Shown here one piece after another: positions 1 through 7,326 of a stretch of 64,000 nucleotides of DNA; position 1 is the stretch's first letter; every line of letters starts with the position of its first letter. This stretch comes from Maribacter_C sp047345145. GTDB taxonomy: Bacteria > Bacteroidota > Bacteroidia > Flavobacteriales > Flavobacteriaceae. Below the pieces are notes generated by a model. It did no database searches and was not told the origin of the DNA. It was given only the letters and a program-made list of their open reading frames with translations. The stretch lies in contig NZ_JBLFER010000001.1 in NCBI RefSeq assembly GCF_047345145.1, positions 62,001 through 126,000 of the forward strand. The letters run 5' to 3'. The translations under genes were made by a program, and so were the position numbers.

Positions 1-2
1 TA

Positions 3-158
3 AGACTTGGTCTTAGAGCAATCGAAACCGAAACAGGACATCTTCCTGTTCAAGTTACAAAATTGAATGGGGGCCTGACCAAAGTTGCGGGTGGATTAAA
101 AGTGGTTGACGAAGAATTAAAGGCATCAATCGATGCAGCATTAAAACAAAAAGTGTAG
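3..158 (+). CDS. 3' end of a small helical protein, partial
   Basis: The reading frame is open from the left edge to a TAG at 156-158, giving 51 visible residues. The visible part is helical and glycine-punctuated (LNGGLTKVAGGLKVVDEEL) and ends in KQKV. It aligns without gaps to the C-terminal half of the protein at 458-733 (INGALGQLHGGLSSVDSHL), so the two are paralogues. The N-terminus, where a membrane segment would be expected by analogy with its two neighbours, lies outside the window. It sits one base ahead of the next gene, so it is part of the hydrogenase operon. Its function is not recognised; a membrane-stalk or scaffold role for the hydrogenase is inferred only from position. Confidence 0.7.
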   Translation, partial: RLGLRAIETETGHLPVQVTKLNGGLTKVAGGLKVVDEELKASIDAALKQKV

Positions 159-159
159 T

Positions 160-450
160 ATGGAAGCTGTAAATATATTATGGTTGATATTATTGATAGT
201 TACGGTACTTGTGCTGCCCTACCTAATATATTTGTTACATAAAACTTGGCAGGCATCTAGATCTATTGAGCGATATTTTAAGGAAATGAAAGAGGCGGGT
301 ATAGGGATTGCTAACAATACAGAACATGTCAAGGCCTTAAATGATACAATTGGTGTTGCATCTGGTATTTTAGGAGTTGCTGGTTCTATCAATGAAGGCG
401 CGGATACCCTAAAAACTGCATTAGCTACGCGAGCTGAAAAAATAAATTAA
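160..450 (+). CDS. small membrane-anchored helical protein
   Basis: This 96-residue protein has one N-terminal hydrophobic segment (about residues 5-26, ILWLILLIVTVLVLPYLIYL) followed by a polar helical region rich in Ala, Gly and charged residues. The ATG lies one base after the stop of the preceding gene, so translation is probably coupled. It has the same architecture as the genes on either side, although its sequence is more diverged from them. No family is recognised. Lying directly ahead of a [NiFe]-hydrogenase large subunit, it may help tether the enzyme to the membrane or to a quinone site. That is an inference by analogy with HucM, the stalk protein of the mycobacterial Huc hydrogenase, not a detected homology. 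Confidence 0.7.
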   Translation: MEAVNILWLILLIVTVLVLPYLIYLLHKTWQASRSIERYFKEMKEAGIGIANNTEHVKALNDTIGVASGILGVAGSINEGADTLKTALATRAEKIN

Positions 451-457
451 AAATTCA

Positions 458-733
458 ATGAATTCGATGACACTATTTATGGCTACTTTAATTATCGTTA
501 CCTTGTTGGTGTTGGTATTGGTTATATATCTGATATTGATTATCGTTGCCCTAAGAAGAGCAGGTACCCATTTAGAAGGTTTGGCCGGAGGGCTTCAAAA
601 AATACAAGATGATACTGAGCCTTTAGGAGAAAAAGTAGGGGTTATTAATGGTGCTTTAGGACAACTGCATGGTGGATTATCTTCTGTAGATTCTCATTTA
701 GTGGCCATTGCAAAAGTTTTAAAACTAGTCTGA
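458..733 (+). CDS. small membrane-anchored helical protein, paralogue of the truncated first gene
   Basis: The protein has 91 residues. An N-terminal membrane segment (about residues 5-30, very rich in Leu, Val and Ile) is followed by an amphipathic region with the pattern INGALGQLHGGLSSVDSHL. This pattern matches the tail of the partial gene at the left edge position for position (NG.L....GGL..VD..L). The start is the first ATG, seven bases after the previous stop; a second ATG three codons on is possible. The gene ends 29 bases before the hydrogenase large subunit. It is probably co-transcribed with the hydrogenase. Function is not recognised; membrane anchoring or oligomerisation is the simplest reading. 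Confidence 0.7.
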   Translation: MNSMTLFMATLIIVTLLVLVLVIYLILIIVALRRAGTHLEGLAGGLQKIQDDTEPLGEKVGVINGALGQLHGGLSSVDSHLVAIAKVLKLV

Positions 734-762
734 TTAAATTAATTTAAATAAGAATATCGCCT

Positions 763-2637
763 ATGTGCTTTAAAAATTTACCGATTGCATTTGATGAAGA
801 TGGAAATGCCTATTTAAAGGAAGGTCTTAAAGATCCTTATGAGCACAAAGTGGTCGATTTGGGTGAAGAACAGGAAGTTTTAAAGGGCTTGTTGGAACGC
901 AACGGATTTATCAGAAATATAGATTATGATCCAGTAACCCGTGTTGCTGGGGCACTCGCTTTTCACAGCGTTGTGGACTTGGAAAAAAAGAAAGTCTTAT
1001 CTACAAATTCCATGGCAACTCTATTTCGTGGTTATGAGGTTATTCTTAAAGGAAGAGACCCAAGAGATGCTGCTTATATTAGTAGTAGGGCTTGTGGAGT
1101 ATGTGGTGGCGTGCACGCTACAACAGCAGCTTTAGCTATTGAAATGGCTTTGGATATCAAGCCACCACCACTAGGCATTGTTATGCGTAATATTTTATTA
1201 GCAATTGAATACCTATACGATCATCCGCTACACCTTTTCTTATTGGCTGGTCCTGACTATTCTGAAGAATTGGTTCGCGAGACCAATCCTGAACTCATAG
1301 ATTTGGCAGCAGAGACTAAAGCAAAAAACAAGGATGTTCATGGCTATGATACCGTTTTGGATATCATGAAAGATTTGAACCCGCTCAAAGGTAAATTATA
1401 CCTCGAGGCACTGAGTATGACTCGTGTTGCCAGAGAAGCATACGTTTTAATCGGTGGTAAATATCCGCACCCTCAGTCAGTTGTGCCGGGTGGACTTTCG
1501 GTTACGGTGACTGCTTCTGTATTGAATGAAGTGTACAGTAGGTTGATTAAATTTTTCGATTATAGCCAGAAGGTTACTGGCATCTGGGATGATGTCTTTG
1601 ATTTCTTTTTGGAAAGTAATCCAGAATATGCAAAATGTGGAATTCGACCAGCGACCATGATGGATACCGGAGTTTGGGATAGACCAGACCATTATGATGC
1701 CTCCTTTGAAAATTGTGATAAATGGGGAGAAGCAAGATGGTCTACTCCAGGAGTTTTGGTTGATGGTGAAGTAGTTACTACTAAACTTACCGAATTGAAC
1801 GCGGGTATTGAAGAGTTTGTTGAGCATTCCTATTACGAAAAATGGGACGGACATCGTTTTAAAGAAGATGCGAATGGTATGCCATTGAGTCCAAATCATC
1901 CTTGGAACAAAGAAACAATTCCGAAACCCGGAAAGCAAAGTTGGAAAGATCGCTATAGTTGGGATACAGCACCAACCTGGGACAGAATGCCGATGGAAGC
2001 TGGTGCCTATACCAGAATGTATATGACTGCAAAAGCACAAAAAGCACCTGCTAGCAAATTTTTGGAAAACACGGGTACGAGCATGAAAATAAAAGTACCG
2101 AAGCACTTTTTACCTGAAAAAACATTGGAATGGAAAATTCCAGAACATTGGAACGCATTTGAACGAAATAGAGCAAGGGCGTATTGTATTCCTTACTCAG
2201 CTATGGTTGCCATGGAAAATTGGTTGCTTGCGATGGATCTCATCAAGAACGGAGAAACAAAAGTTAGTGTACCCTATGAAATTCCTAAAAAAGGAACACA
2301 TATCGGTTTTGGCGCTTGGGGTGCAGGTAGAGGTTTCCTTACACATCACCTTATTGTTGAAAATGGTGTCATAGAAAATTATCAAATCATTACTCCTTCA
2401 ACATTAAATGCGGCACCAAGAACCCCTTGGGGCGAAATGGGTCCGTATGAAGAAGCTGTATTAAACACGCCCATACTTGAAAAATTCGATAAACCAGAAG
2501 ATTATAAGGGCATCGATATTTTGAGAGCTATCCGTAGTTTTGATCCTTGTATGCCTTGTACTACGCATATAATGGCCAAGGATTCTGATCATATGGTAAC
2601 AAGGGAGGTAACAACCTGTGCCTGTGGTGTTGAATAA
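763..2637 (+). CDS. [NiFe]-hydrogenase large (catalytic) subunit
   Basis: The 624-residue protein carries both cysteine pairs that hold the NiFe(CN)2CO centre: the N-terminal RACGVCGGVH motif (C111, C114, H118) and the C-terminal FDPCMPCTTH motif (C596, C599, H602). A 22-residue tail (603-624, ending CACGVE) follows the last His; maturation proteases remove such a tail after nickel insertion. The small subunit that carries the FeS relay is not in the window and is expected upstream. The motifs and context (no NAD or F420 partner subunits, small membrane proteins alongside) suggest a respiratory uptake enzyme of the group 1 type, perhaps 1h- or 1l-like. That subgroup is a guess. The family assignment is certain; substrate affinity cannot be read from the sequence. 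Confidence 0.95.
   Translation: MCFKNLPIAFDEDGNAYLKEGLKDPYEHKVVDLGEEQEVLKGLLERNGFIRNIDYDPVTRVAGALAFHSVVDLEKKKVLSTNSMATLFRGYEVILKGRDPRDAAYISSRACGVCGGVHATTAALAIEMALDIKPPPLGIVMRNILLAIEYLYDHPLHLFLLAGPDYSEELVRETNPELIDLAAETKAKNKDVHGYDTVLDIMKDLNPLKGKLYLEALSMTRVAREAYVLIGGKYPHPQSVVPGGLSVTVTASVLNEVYSRLIKFFDYSQKVTGIWDDVFDFFLESNPEYAKCGIRPATMMDTGVWDRPDHYDASFENCDKWGEARWSTPGVLVDGEVVTTKLTELNAGIEEFVEHSYYEKWDGHRFKEDANGMPLSPNHPWNKETIPKPGKQSWKDRYSWDTAPTWDRMPMEAGAYTRMYMTAKAQKAPASKFLENTGTSMKIKVPKHFLPEKTLEWKIPEHWNAFERNRARAYCIPYSAMVAMENWLLAMDLIKNGETKVSVPYEIPKKGTHIGFGAWGAGRGFLTHHLIVENGVIENYQIITPSTLNAAPRTPWGEMGPYEEAVLNTPILEKFDKPEDYKGIDILRAIRSFDPCMPCTTHIMAKDSDHMVTREVTTCACGVE
2603..2608 (+). promoter_or_regulatory. ribosome binding site inside the end of the large-subunit gene
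   Basis: GGGAGG stands nine bases before the GTG at 2618. Strong Shine-Dalgarno sequences are uncommon in Bacteroidota, so this one supports the overlapping GTG start of the following gene. Confidence 0.55.
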
Positions 2638-3169
2638 TATCCTAGTTGGTACGGTTGGTTATCATTTATTACGCAATCATTCGGTAGGTCCCATTTTACT
2701 TCCGCAACTAAACGGAAAGACATGGAATGGCAAAGTTACTGTCGAAGAAATGAACTGGGGCCCTATCGCCATTGTTCAGTATTTTCAAACACTTGAAATT
2801 CCATTTGAGCGCATTATCTTTTTAGTTGCTATAGAGCGTGAGGAACGTGAAATTGGTGACATCTCCGTTTATCAATGGTTAGGAAAACTGCCTGACGAAA
2901 AGCAAATTCAGGCTTGTGTTGGTGACGCAGCAACAGGGGTGATTTCGGTTGAAAACCTCCTTGTGATAGGTGAATTCTTTAAAATTTGGCCCAAAGAAGT
3001 ATTTTTAGTCGATGTCGAACCCGGCCCAGAACAGGCAGGGGAGCACCTTACTGACGAGGTAAAAGTTAAGATTCCTGAAATTTTCCGTATTTTAGAAGAG
3101 CTAACCTTAGATGGAGAAGTTTTGATGGAAACTAAAAAACTACAAGGGGACACCCTATTCGAAGAGTAA
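2618..3169 (+). CDS. degenerate hydrogenase-maturation-protease homologue
   Basis: The 183-residue protein follows the HybD/HupD fold pattern. GTVGYHLLRNHSVG stands where the family has GxGNxLxxDExxG, FLVAIEREEREIGDISVY where it has LVDAVxxGxxxGxxxx, and VEPGPEQAGEHLTDEV near the C-terminus matches the usual ending. The acidic residue expected in the first motif is His21 here, and the Asp expected in the second is Ala, so the nickel-sensing ligands appear lost. The gene overlaps the end of the large-subunit gene by 20 bases, starts with GTG (further GTG codons at 2624 and 2627) and has a good ribosome binding site. An intact protease lies at 4683-5180. A chaperone or scaffold role on the large subunit is inferred. 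Homology was judged by eye. Confidence 0.65.
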   Translation: MPVVLNNILVGTVGYHLLRNHSVGPILLPQLNGKTWNGKVTVEEMNWGPIAIVQYFQTLEIPFERIIFLVAIEREEREIGDISVYQWLGKLPDEKQIQACVGDAATGVISVENLLVIGEFFKIWPKEVFLVDVEPGPEQAGEHLTDEVKVKIPEIFRILEELTLDGEVLMETKKLQGDTLFEE

Positions 3170-3173
3170 GAAT

Positions 3174-3575
3174 ATGAACGATAAAATAGAAGACACCCCA
3201 TTACGTTCCCTTTTTTGGAAGGATGAGATACTTCAAGTTCTATACTGGATGCGTGGCGAAGGTATTGGGTCAGAAGTAAGTTTAGCTCAGATACTTCCTT
3301 TTTTAAATACTTCCTATCAAAATTTGGAATTCCATCTAAACAAAATTAAAGATCAAGGTTTGCTTGTAGGTGAAAAGAAAGATGGTATTATCCATTACAA
3401 ACTATCTGAATCCGGCAAAAAAGAAGGAGGACGTCAGTTCGCCGAAGCGTTTCAAGGTATGCAAAAAGCTGGACACGGCGAATGCGGTCCTGATTGCGAG
3501 TTTTGTTATGGTACGGATGGCGTAAAGCTGGAAAATTGTGTTCATAATTGTGCCAGTAGCCCCCAATCGATATGA
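3174..3575 (+). CDS. winged-helix-like protein with cysteine-rich C-terminus
   Basis: The protein has 133 residues. Residues about 10-85 look like a winged-helix domain: an early helix (LRSLFWKDEILQVLYWMR), a helix-turn-helix-like stretch (SLAQILPFLNTSYQNLEFHL) and a wing (GLLVGEKKDGIIHYKLSESG). The tail holds five cysteines at 104, 108, 111, 122 and 126 (ECGPDCEFC, then CVHNC), which could bind a metal or an FeS cluster. It could be a metal- or redox-sensing regulator of the hydrogenase genes or an accessory protein that uses the fold for protein contacts. It starts four bases after the preceding gene and overlaps the next (ATGA). The exact family is not recognised. Confidence 0.6.
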   Translation: MNDKIEDTPLRSLFWKDEILQVLYWMRGEGIGSEVSLAQILPFLNTSYQNLEFHLNKIKDQGLLVGEKKDGIIHYKLSESGKKEGGRQFAEAFQGMQKAGHGECGPDCEFCYGTDGVKLENCVHNCASSPQSI

Positions 3576-3865
3576 GACCAATCCTTTTCAATAACGTAGA
3601 GTTCAAAGAAATCATGGAGTATGTGCAAGAATTGGTAAAACAAGCAGACACTATCCCTGATGAAGAAACAAAGGAACTTACCAAAGAAATATTGAAGTAC
3701 TTTGATTTAATGCATCGCGAGCCACTATCGCGAATGTTGCAGGCAATTGAAAGCAGCTATCCCGATTTAAAAGATACCCTTAAACAAGACTATACCATAA
3801 ATACATTGTTGGAATTATATGATTTTGAGAATACAAACCTCCCGAATATTGAAAAAGAGACCTAG
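3572..3865 (+). CDS. small helical hydrogenase-associated protein
   Basis: This is a 97-residue, all-helical, acidic soluble protein with no signal peptide. Its ATG overlaps the stop of the preceding gene (ATGA), a sign of translational coupling. The stretch REPLSRMLQAIESSYPDL followed by DYTINTLLELYDF recalls the helical region that precedes the NifU-like domain in some hydrogenase-associated proteins, but no CxxC is present, so an FeS scaffold role is not supported. It is best described as an operon-specific accessory protein of unknown job. The reading frame is likely genuine because of its position between, and overlap with, other genes of the set. Confidence 0.6.
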   Translation: MRPILFNNVEFKEIMEYVQELVKQADTIPDEETKELTKEILKYFDLMHREPLSRMLQAIESSYPDLKDTLKQDYTINTLLELYDFENTNLPNIEKET

Positions 3866-4670
3866 CGTATTTTTTATAGTATTAGTTAGCTTCCTCATAT
3901 TGAGTTGCAAAAGAGAAGTAAAAGAAGAAGCTGTAAAGCACGAACAAGCAAATCGTGAATTGAACGAGGCTGAAAAATTGGTCAATGAAGCCATAAAACA
4001 TGCTGGGGGCATGAACAAATGGGCCTCTAAAAAAACCTTGACTTATACTAAGAATATTCAAAGTTATGATTCTATAGGTAACTTGATTCGCACTGTAGCA
4101 CAAGTGCATAGGTATCAGTTAAAGCCTTCGTTTAAAGCAAATATGAGCTGGGAGCAAGATGGAAAGAAACATGAAATAGTAAATAATGGAAAACAGTCAT
4201 GGAAACTGGTTAACGGAAAAATTCAAGATGATAAGGCCGCTGTAAATATTGCTTGGAATTCTTCATTCGGTTCTCAGTATATGGTAAGTATGCCATTTAA
4301 ATTAAGGGCGCCCGGAACAATATTAAACTATGAAGGGATTGATACATTATCAAATAACCGAATAGTGCATAAGCTGAAAGTTACCTATGAAAAGGGAGCT
4401 GGAACTTCAGGAGGAATGCATACTTGGTGTTATTTTTTAAATACAGATAATTATCAATTCGAGGCTAATTTTTTAGACCATGGCAAAGGATTTTCATATA
4501 CCGATTATGAGACCTTTATAGAAGTTGACGGCATAGAAATTACCAAAGAAAGAAAAAGTTACGGATCGAATGCAAGTATGGAGACTACCTATCTAAAAAC
4601 CATTTACAGTAATTCTGACATTAAGTTTGATGCGGAATTCCCTGACAATCTATTCCAGGTCAATAATTAG
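3819..4670 (+). CDS. lipoprotein of LolA-like/DUF6503-like type
   Basis: The protein has 283 residues with a lipoprotein signal (VFFIVLVSFLILSC, lipid-modified Cys near residue 29). The mature part begins with a charged helix, then AGGMNKWASKKTL and a beta-rich region with SMPFKLRAPG and a final LPD-like FPDNLF. The same landmarks (AGGLDTWKG, SMPFKLKDNG, LPDGFF) occur in the protein at 5259-6242, so the two are paralogues. The shape fits a LolA/LolB-like beta-sheet that holds a hydrophobic ligand; the DUF6503 name is from memory. The ATG at 3819 overlaps the previous gene by 47 bases. A TTG at 3849 would give the tidier signal peptide MKKRPSVFF and a 17-base overlap. Its role beside a hydrogenase is unknown. 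Confidence 0.7.
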   Translation: MILRIQTSRILKKRPSVFFIVLVSFLILSCKREVKEEAVKHEQANRELNEAEKLVNEAIKHAGGMNKWASKKTLTYTKNIQSYDSIGNLIRTVAQVHRYQLKPSFKANMSWEQDGKKHEIVNNGKQSWKLVNGKIQDDKAAVNIAWNSSFGSQYMVSMPFKLRAPGTILNYEGIDTLSNNRIVHKLKVTYEKGAGTSGGMHTWCYFLNTDNYQFEANFLDHGKGFSYTDYETFIEVDGIEITKERKSYGSNASMETTYLKTIYSNSDIKFDAEFPDNLFQVNN

Positions 4671-4682
4671 AATTTTTATAAA

Positions 4683-5180
4683 GTGCAAAAAAAAATCCTC
4701 ATTGCGGGTGTTGGAAATGAACTAAAGCAAGATGATGCTTTTGGGATTGAATTTGCTAAAATATTTAGACCCAAGGTCGCTCATTTAGATAACATCATGG
4801 TCATGGAAGTGGGCATTGGCGGTATTCATTTGGTGCAAGAATTGCATGCTGGTTATGACATTTTGGTTTTAGTAGATGCTGTGGCCTGGGGAGAAGAAGC
4901 AGGGCATATCTATTTTCGGGAAATGGAAAAGGTATCTGATATTGAGGAGATGCCTGTTTTTGAAAAACGGGTATTTTTGGCGGACATGCATTATACGAAT
5001 CCAATTAGGGCCTTAATGCTCGCAAAAGCACTGAAGGTCTTGCCCGAAGAAGTTTATATTCTAGGCTGTGAAGCTGCAGAACATGATGATTTCGCCATAG
5101 GAATGACAACTGTGGTTACCGAAGCAATTCCCAAGGCAATAGACAAATTGCTAAGTTGGATGTCTATTAAAACTTCGTAA
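4683..5180 (+). CDS. [NiFe]-hydrogenase maturation protease
   Basis: This 165-residue HybD/HupD-type endopeptidase is expected to clip the C-terminal tail of the large subunit once nickel is in place. It has the full motif set: GVGNELKQDDAFG with D18, VLVDAVAWGEEAG with D65, and DMHYTNP with H103, matching the three metal-sensing ligands of the family. The start is GTG at 4683, twelve bases after the lipoprotein gene; MQKKILIAGVGN begins exactly where the family begins. Together with the tail on the large subunit encoded at 763-2637 this makes a natural enzyme-substrate pair. The divergent homologue at 2618-3169 lacks these residues. Confidence 0.9.
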   Translation: MQKKILIAGVGNELKQDDAFGIEFAKIFRPKVAHLDNIMVMEVGIGGIHLVQELHAGYDILVLVDAVAWGEEAGHIYFREMEKVSDIEEMPVFEKRVFLADMHYTNPIRALMLAKALKVLPEEVYILGCEAAEHDDFAIGMTTVVTEAIPKAIDKLLSWMSIKTS

Positions 5181-5258
5181 TTTCAGAATTATTGAGCGCG
5201 CTTTATTGTTTTAGTATTAAATACAATTTTTGTAACTTTAGAATATAAATAGAATCTT

Positions 5259-6242
5259 ATGAGTCAGGAAGTTAAGTCACCCCAAGGCCCTAAAAAAGTT
5301 GAGAAAAAATCCGAAGAAAAAATTCCTTGGTGGTTTAATCTGCAGGTAAAAGATTTGGTAAAACCCATTACCATAAAACGCATGCAATTATTATCTGCTG
5401 GGGCATTGCTACTTGCATTAATTGCTGGCGGATTTTATGCATGGGAAAACTTCTTGAGGGAGCCCACTGGAGCTGAATTTGTTGATGAAATTGTTGATGC
5501 TGCGGGTGGTCTTGATACATGGAAAGGTATTGAACACGGACAGTTTACACGCACGCATAATTTGTATGACGATTCAGGAGAATTATTAAAGTCTACTGAG
5601 GAGACCTTCTATTTTAAAAGAGGAAAAGAAGGCTTAAAGTTACAAGTAAAATCTGTTGGCTCTGACGATAGCGAAGTAGTTGTAGGTAAAGATGACGAAG
5701 GATTTTGGGCAACAAAGGACAACCAAACCGTGGACCCAATGATTGCAGCTAAGGATGAAGGAATGATGTGCGATTCTAAATTTTGTGACCCGCAATGCGC
5801 TTCTAGCATGGCATTCTTTAGATTTTCAATGCCATTTAAACTAAAAGATAATGGCGTAAATGCTAGTTTAGCTTCAACGGGATTTAATATTGCCGAGTTG
5901 AATTTGTTAGGCGGTTCTGGTAAAGAACCAACTTTACTCGATATTTCCTATGACCGAACAGTAGGAAAGGATAGCTGGCGATTTTATGTAGACCCTCAAG
6001 ATAAGTTGATTCACAAAGTTGAATATTACAACAAGTCTGATAAGGGAGAAATACGACCCGAAGAAATTTATTGGACGGACCATAAAACCGTTGATGGCAT
6101 AACCTTTAGCCATAGATGGACTAGGTATTGGCCTAATGGTAAGGTTATGGATGAATATGTTTATTCAGATGTAAACTTAGATAGTGAATTGCCTGACGGA
6201 TTTTTCAATAGAAGAAATTCTTCGGCAATTGCAAACCGATAA
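5259..6242 (+). CDS. membrane-anchored LolA-like/DUF6503-like protein with CxxxxCxxxC motif
   Basis: The protein has 327 residues. A charged N-terminus with KKVEKKSEEKIPWW is followed by one membrane segment (about residues 47-66), so the rest should face the periplasm. The periplasmic domain is a paralogue of the lipoprotein at 3819-4670 and shares AGGLDTWKG, SMPFKL and LPDGFF. Unlike that paralogue it has three cysteines (C171, C176, C180 in CDSKFCDPQC) that could bind metal or form a disulfide. It is preceded by 78 non-coding bases with a weak TAACTTTA element at 5233-5240, so it may have its own promoter. It ends only seven bases from the convergent gene. Function is not known; a structural or electron-transfer partner for the hydrogenase is speculation. 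Confidence 0.7.
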   Translation: MSQEVKSPQGPKKVEKKSEEKIPWWFNLQVKDLVKPITIKRMQLLSAGALLLALIAGGFYAWENFLREPTGAEFVDEIVDAAGGLDTWKGIEHGQFTRTHNLYDDSGELLKSTEETFYFKRGKEGLKLQVKSVGSDDSEVVVGKDDEGFWATKDNQTVDPMIAAKDEGMMCDSKFCDPQCASSMAFFRFSMPFKLKDNGVNASLASTGFNIAELNLLGGSGKEPTLLDISYDRTVGKDSWRFYVDPQDKLIHKVEYYNKSDKGEIRPEEIYWTDHKTVDGITFSHRWTRYWPNGKVMDEYVYSDVNLDSELPDGFFNRRNSSAIANR

Positions 6243-6249
6243 AAAAGGC

Positions 6250-7020
6250 TTATCCAGCTAGGATAGAATCACGTAATTTTTCTAGAGCTTTTACCACTTT
6301 AGCCTCAGGGTCGAAATCCATGACAGACTTTCCCTTTAGATCGGCTGCGGTTACCTGTTCGTCAAACGGCACAAACACCGCGATTGGGAGATTTATTTTA
6401 GCACAGTACTCACGTATTGCCATTTCATCCTCTTTAGTACGGACCTTATTGGCAATGGCCTCCACTTGACCTATACCCAATTGTTCTGCCATTTCAGCAA
6501 ATCGCGAGGCTGCTTCCAAAGACCTGTAGTAAGGTTCAACCACGGTATAGATTTTATCTACGTGCTTTGAAGTACCCCTTGTCATATGCTCTAGAGATGC
6601 CTCTGTATCCAAAACCATAACTTGACCTTCTTCAGAGGTCATTGCAGCATTGACCAATTCACGAACTACAGTATTAGGACCGCACAAGCAACCGGTACCT
6701 GCTTGCTCGGGTTTACCTACCATCAGCAAAGTCACATTATCCGTTACCTTTTGCCCATAGGTTTCCAAAACTTCTTGAAAAGGAATCTTTACCTGAAATT
6801 TCCATTTACCATCTTCGGTCTCGACTCTCTCAATAATGTCAGTACTCAAATTTGGAGGACCAGCGTCCGATTTGTCAATACCTAGAACAATCGATAAGTT
6901 CGGGTTTGGGTCACCATCAATAGCGAGTACTTGGTCGCCTTTGGCCCCAAAAATTCTACAAAGTGTTCCACTAATAGTAGTTTTTCCAACGCCGCCTTTG
7001 CCTGCTATTGCTATCTTCAT
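6250..7020 (-). CDS. CooC-like nickel-insertion ATPase (SIMIBI class)
   Basis: This 256-residue MinD/NifH-type ATPase starts with MKIAIAGKGGVGKTT, the deviant P-loop of the class, with AIDGDPNPNL and VLDTEASLEHMTRG as further nucleotide motifs. C111 and C113 form the CLCGP motif. In CooC the equivalent CxC pair binds Ni(II) at the dimer interface for delivery to CO dehydrogenase. No CO dehydrogenase gene is seen, and the gene sits 21 bases after hypC at the end of the maturation operon. It is therefore likely to serve the hydrogenase, perhaps in place of HypB, which is not in the window. The family assignment is strong; the substitution is an inference. Confidence 0.85.
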   Translation of the reverse strand: MKIAIAGKGGVGKTTISGTLCRIFGAKGDQVLAIDGDPNPNLSIVLGIDKSDAGPPNLSTDIIERVETEDGKWKFQVKIPFQEVLETYGQKVTDNVTLLMVGKPEQAGTGCLCGPNTVVRELVNAAMTSEEGQVMVLDTEASLEHMTRGTSKHVDKIYTVVEPYYRSLEAASRFAEMAEQLGIGQVEAIANKVRTKEDEMAIREYCAKINLPIAVFVPFDEQVTAADLKGKSVMDFDPEAKVVKALEKLRDSILAG

Positions 7021-7041
7021 TACAATTTGAATTAAGTATTA

Positions 7042-7299
7042 TTATTCGTCGTCAGGTCGAATATCGTCTAAATCATCCGTTCCTAACAGAAAATCCATGG
7101 TACGTTTTGCCTCTTCTTCATCAACTACACTCATTGCGACCCCTACATGAACCAATACATAATCGCCCTCTTTGGCCTCTGGTACCAGACCTAGGTTGAT
7201 TTTTTTTACAATACCGTCAAAAGAGACTTTTCCAATCTTGAAGACACTTTCGATATTATCTACAAAGCCTATGATTTTTCCGGGTACTGCGAGACACAT
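7042..7299 (-). CDS. hypC: hydrogenase maturation chaperone HypC
   Basis: The protein has 85 residues and begins MCLAVPGKI, the HypC/HybG signature whose Cys2 binds the Fe(CN)2CO unit together with HypD. The beta-barrel segment (GDYVLVHVGVAMSVVDEEEA) and an acidic tail follow. It carries the iron unit to the large-subunit precursor in the cytoplasm. It is separated from hypD-hypE by the TonB-receptor and tetR genes, an unusual order, but all are on the same strand with short gaps, so one transcript is likely. Confidence 0.93.
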   Translation of the reverse strand: MCLAVPGKIIGFVDNIESVFKIGKVSFDGIVKKINLGLVPEAKEGDYVLVHVGVAMSVVDEEEAKRTMDFLLGTDDLDDIRPDDE

Positions 7300-7326
7300 T
7301 TTTTCGAAATTTAGTTTAAACTAGTT

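Noticed and set aside
1477..2106. Open frame of 209 codons on the - strand
   Set aside because: It is antisense to the hydrogenase large subunit, which has all catalytic motifs.
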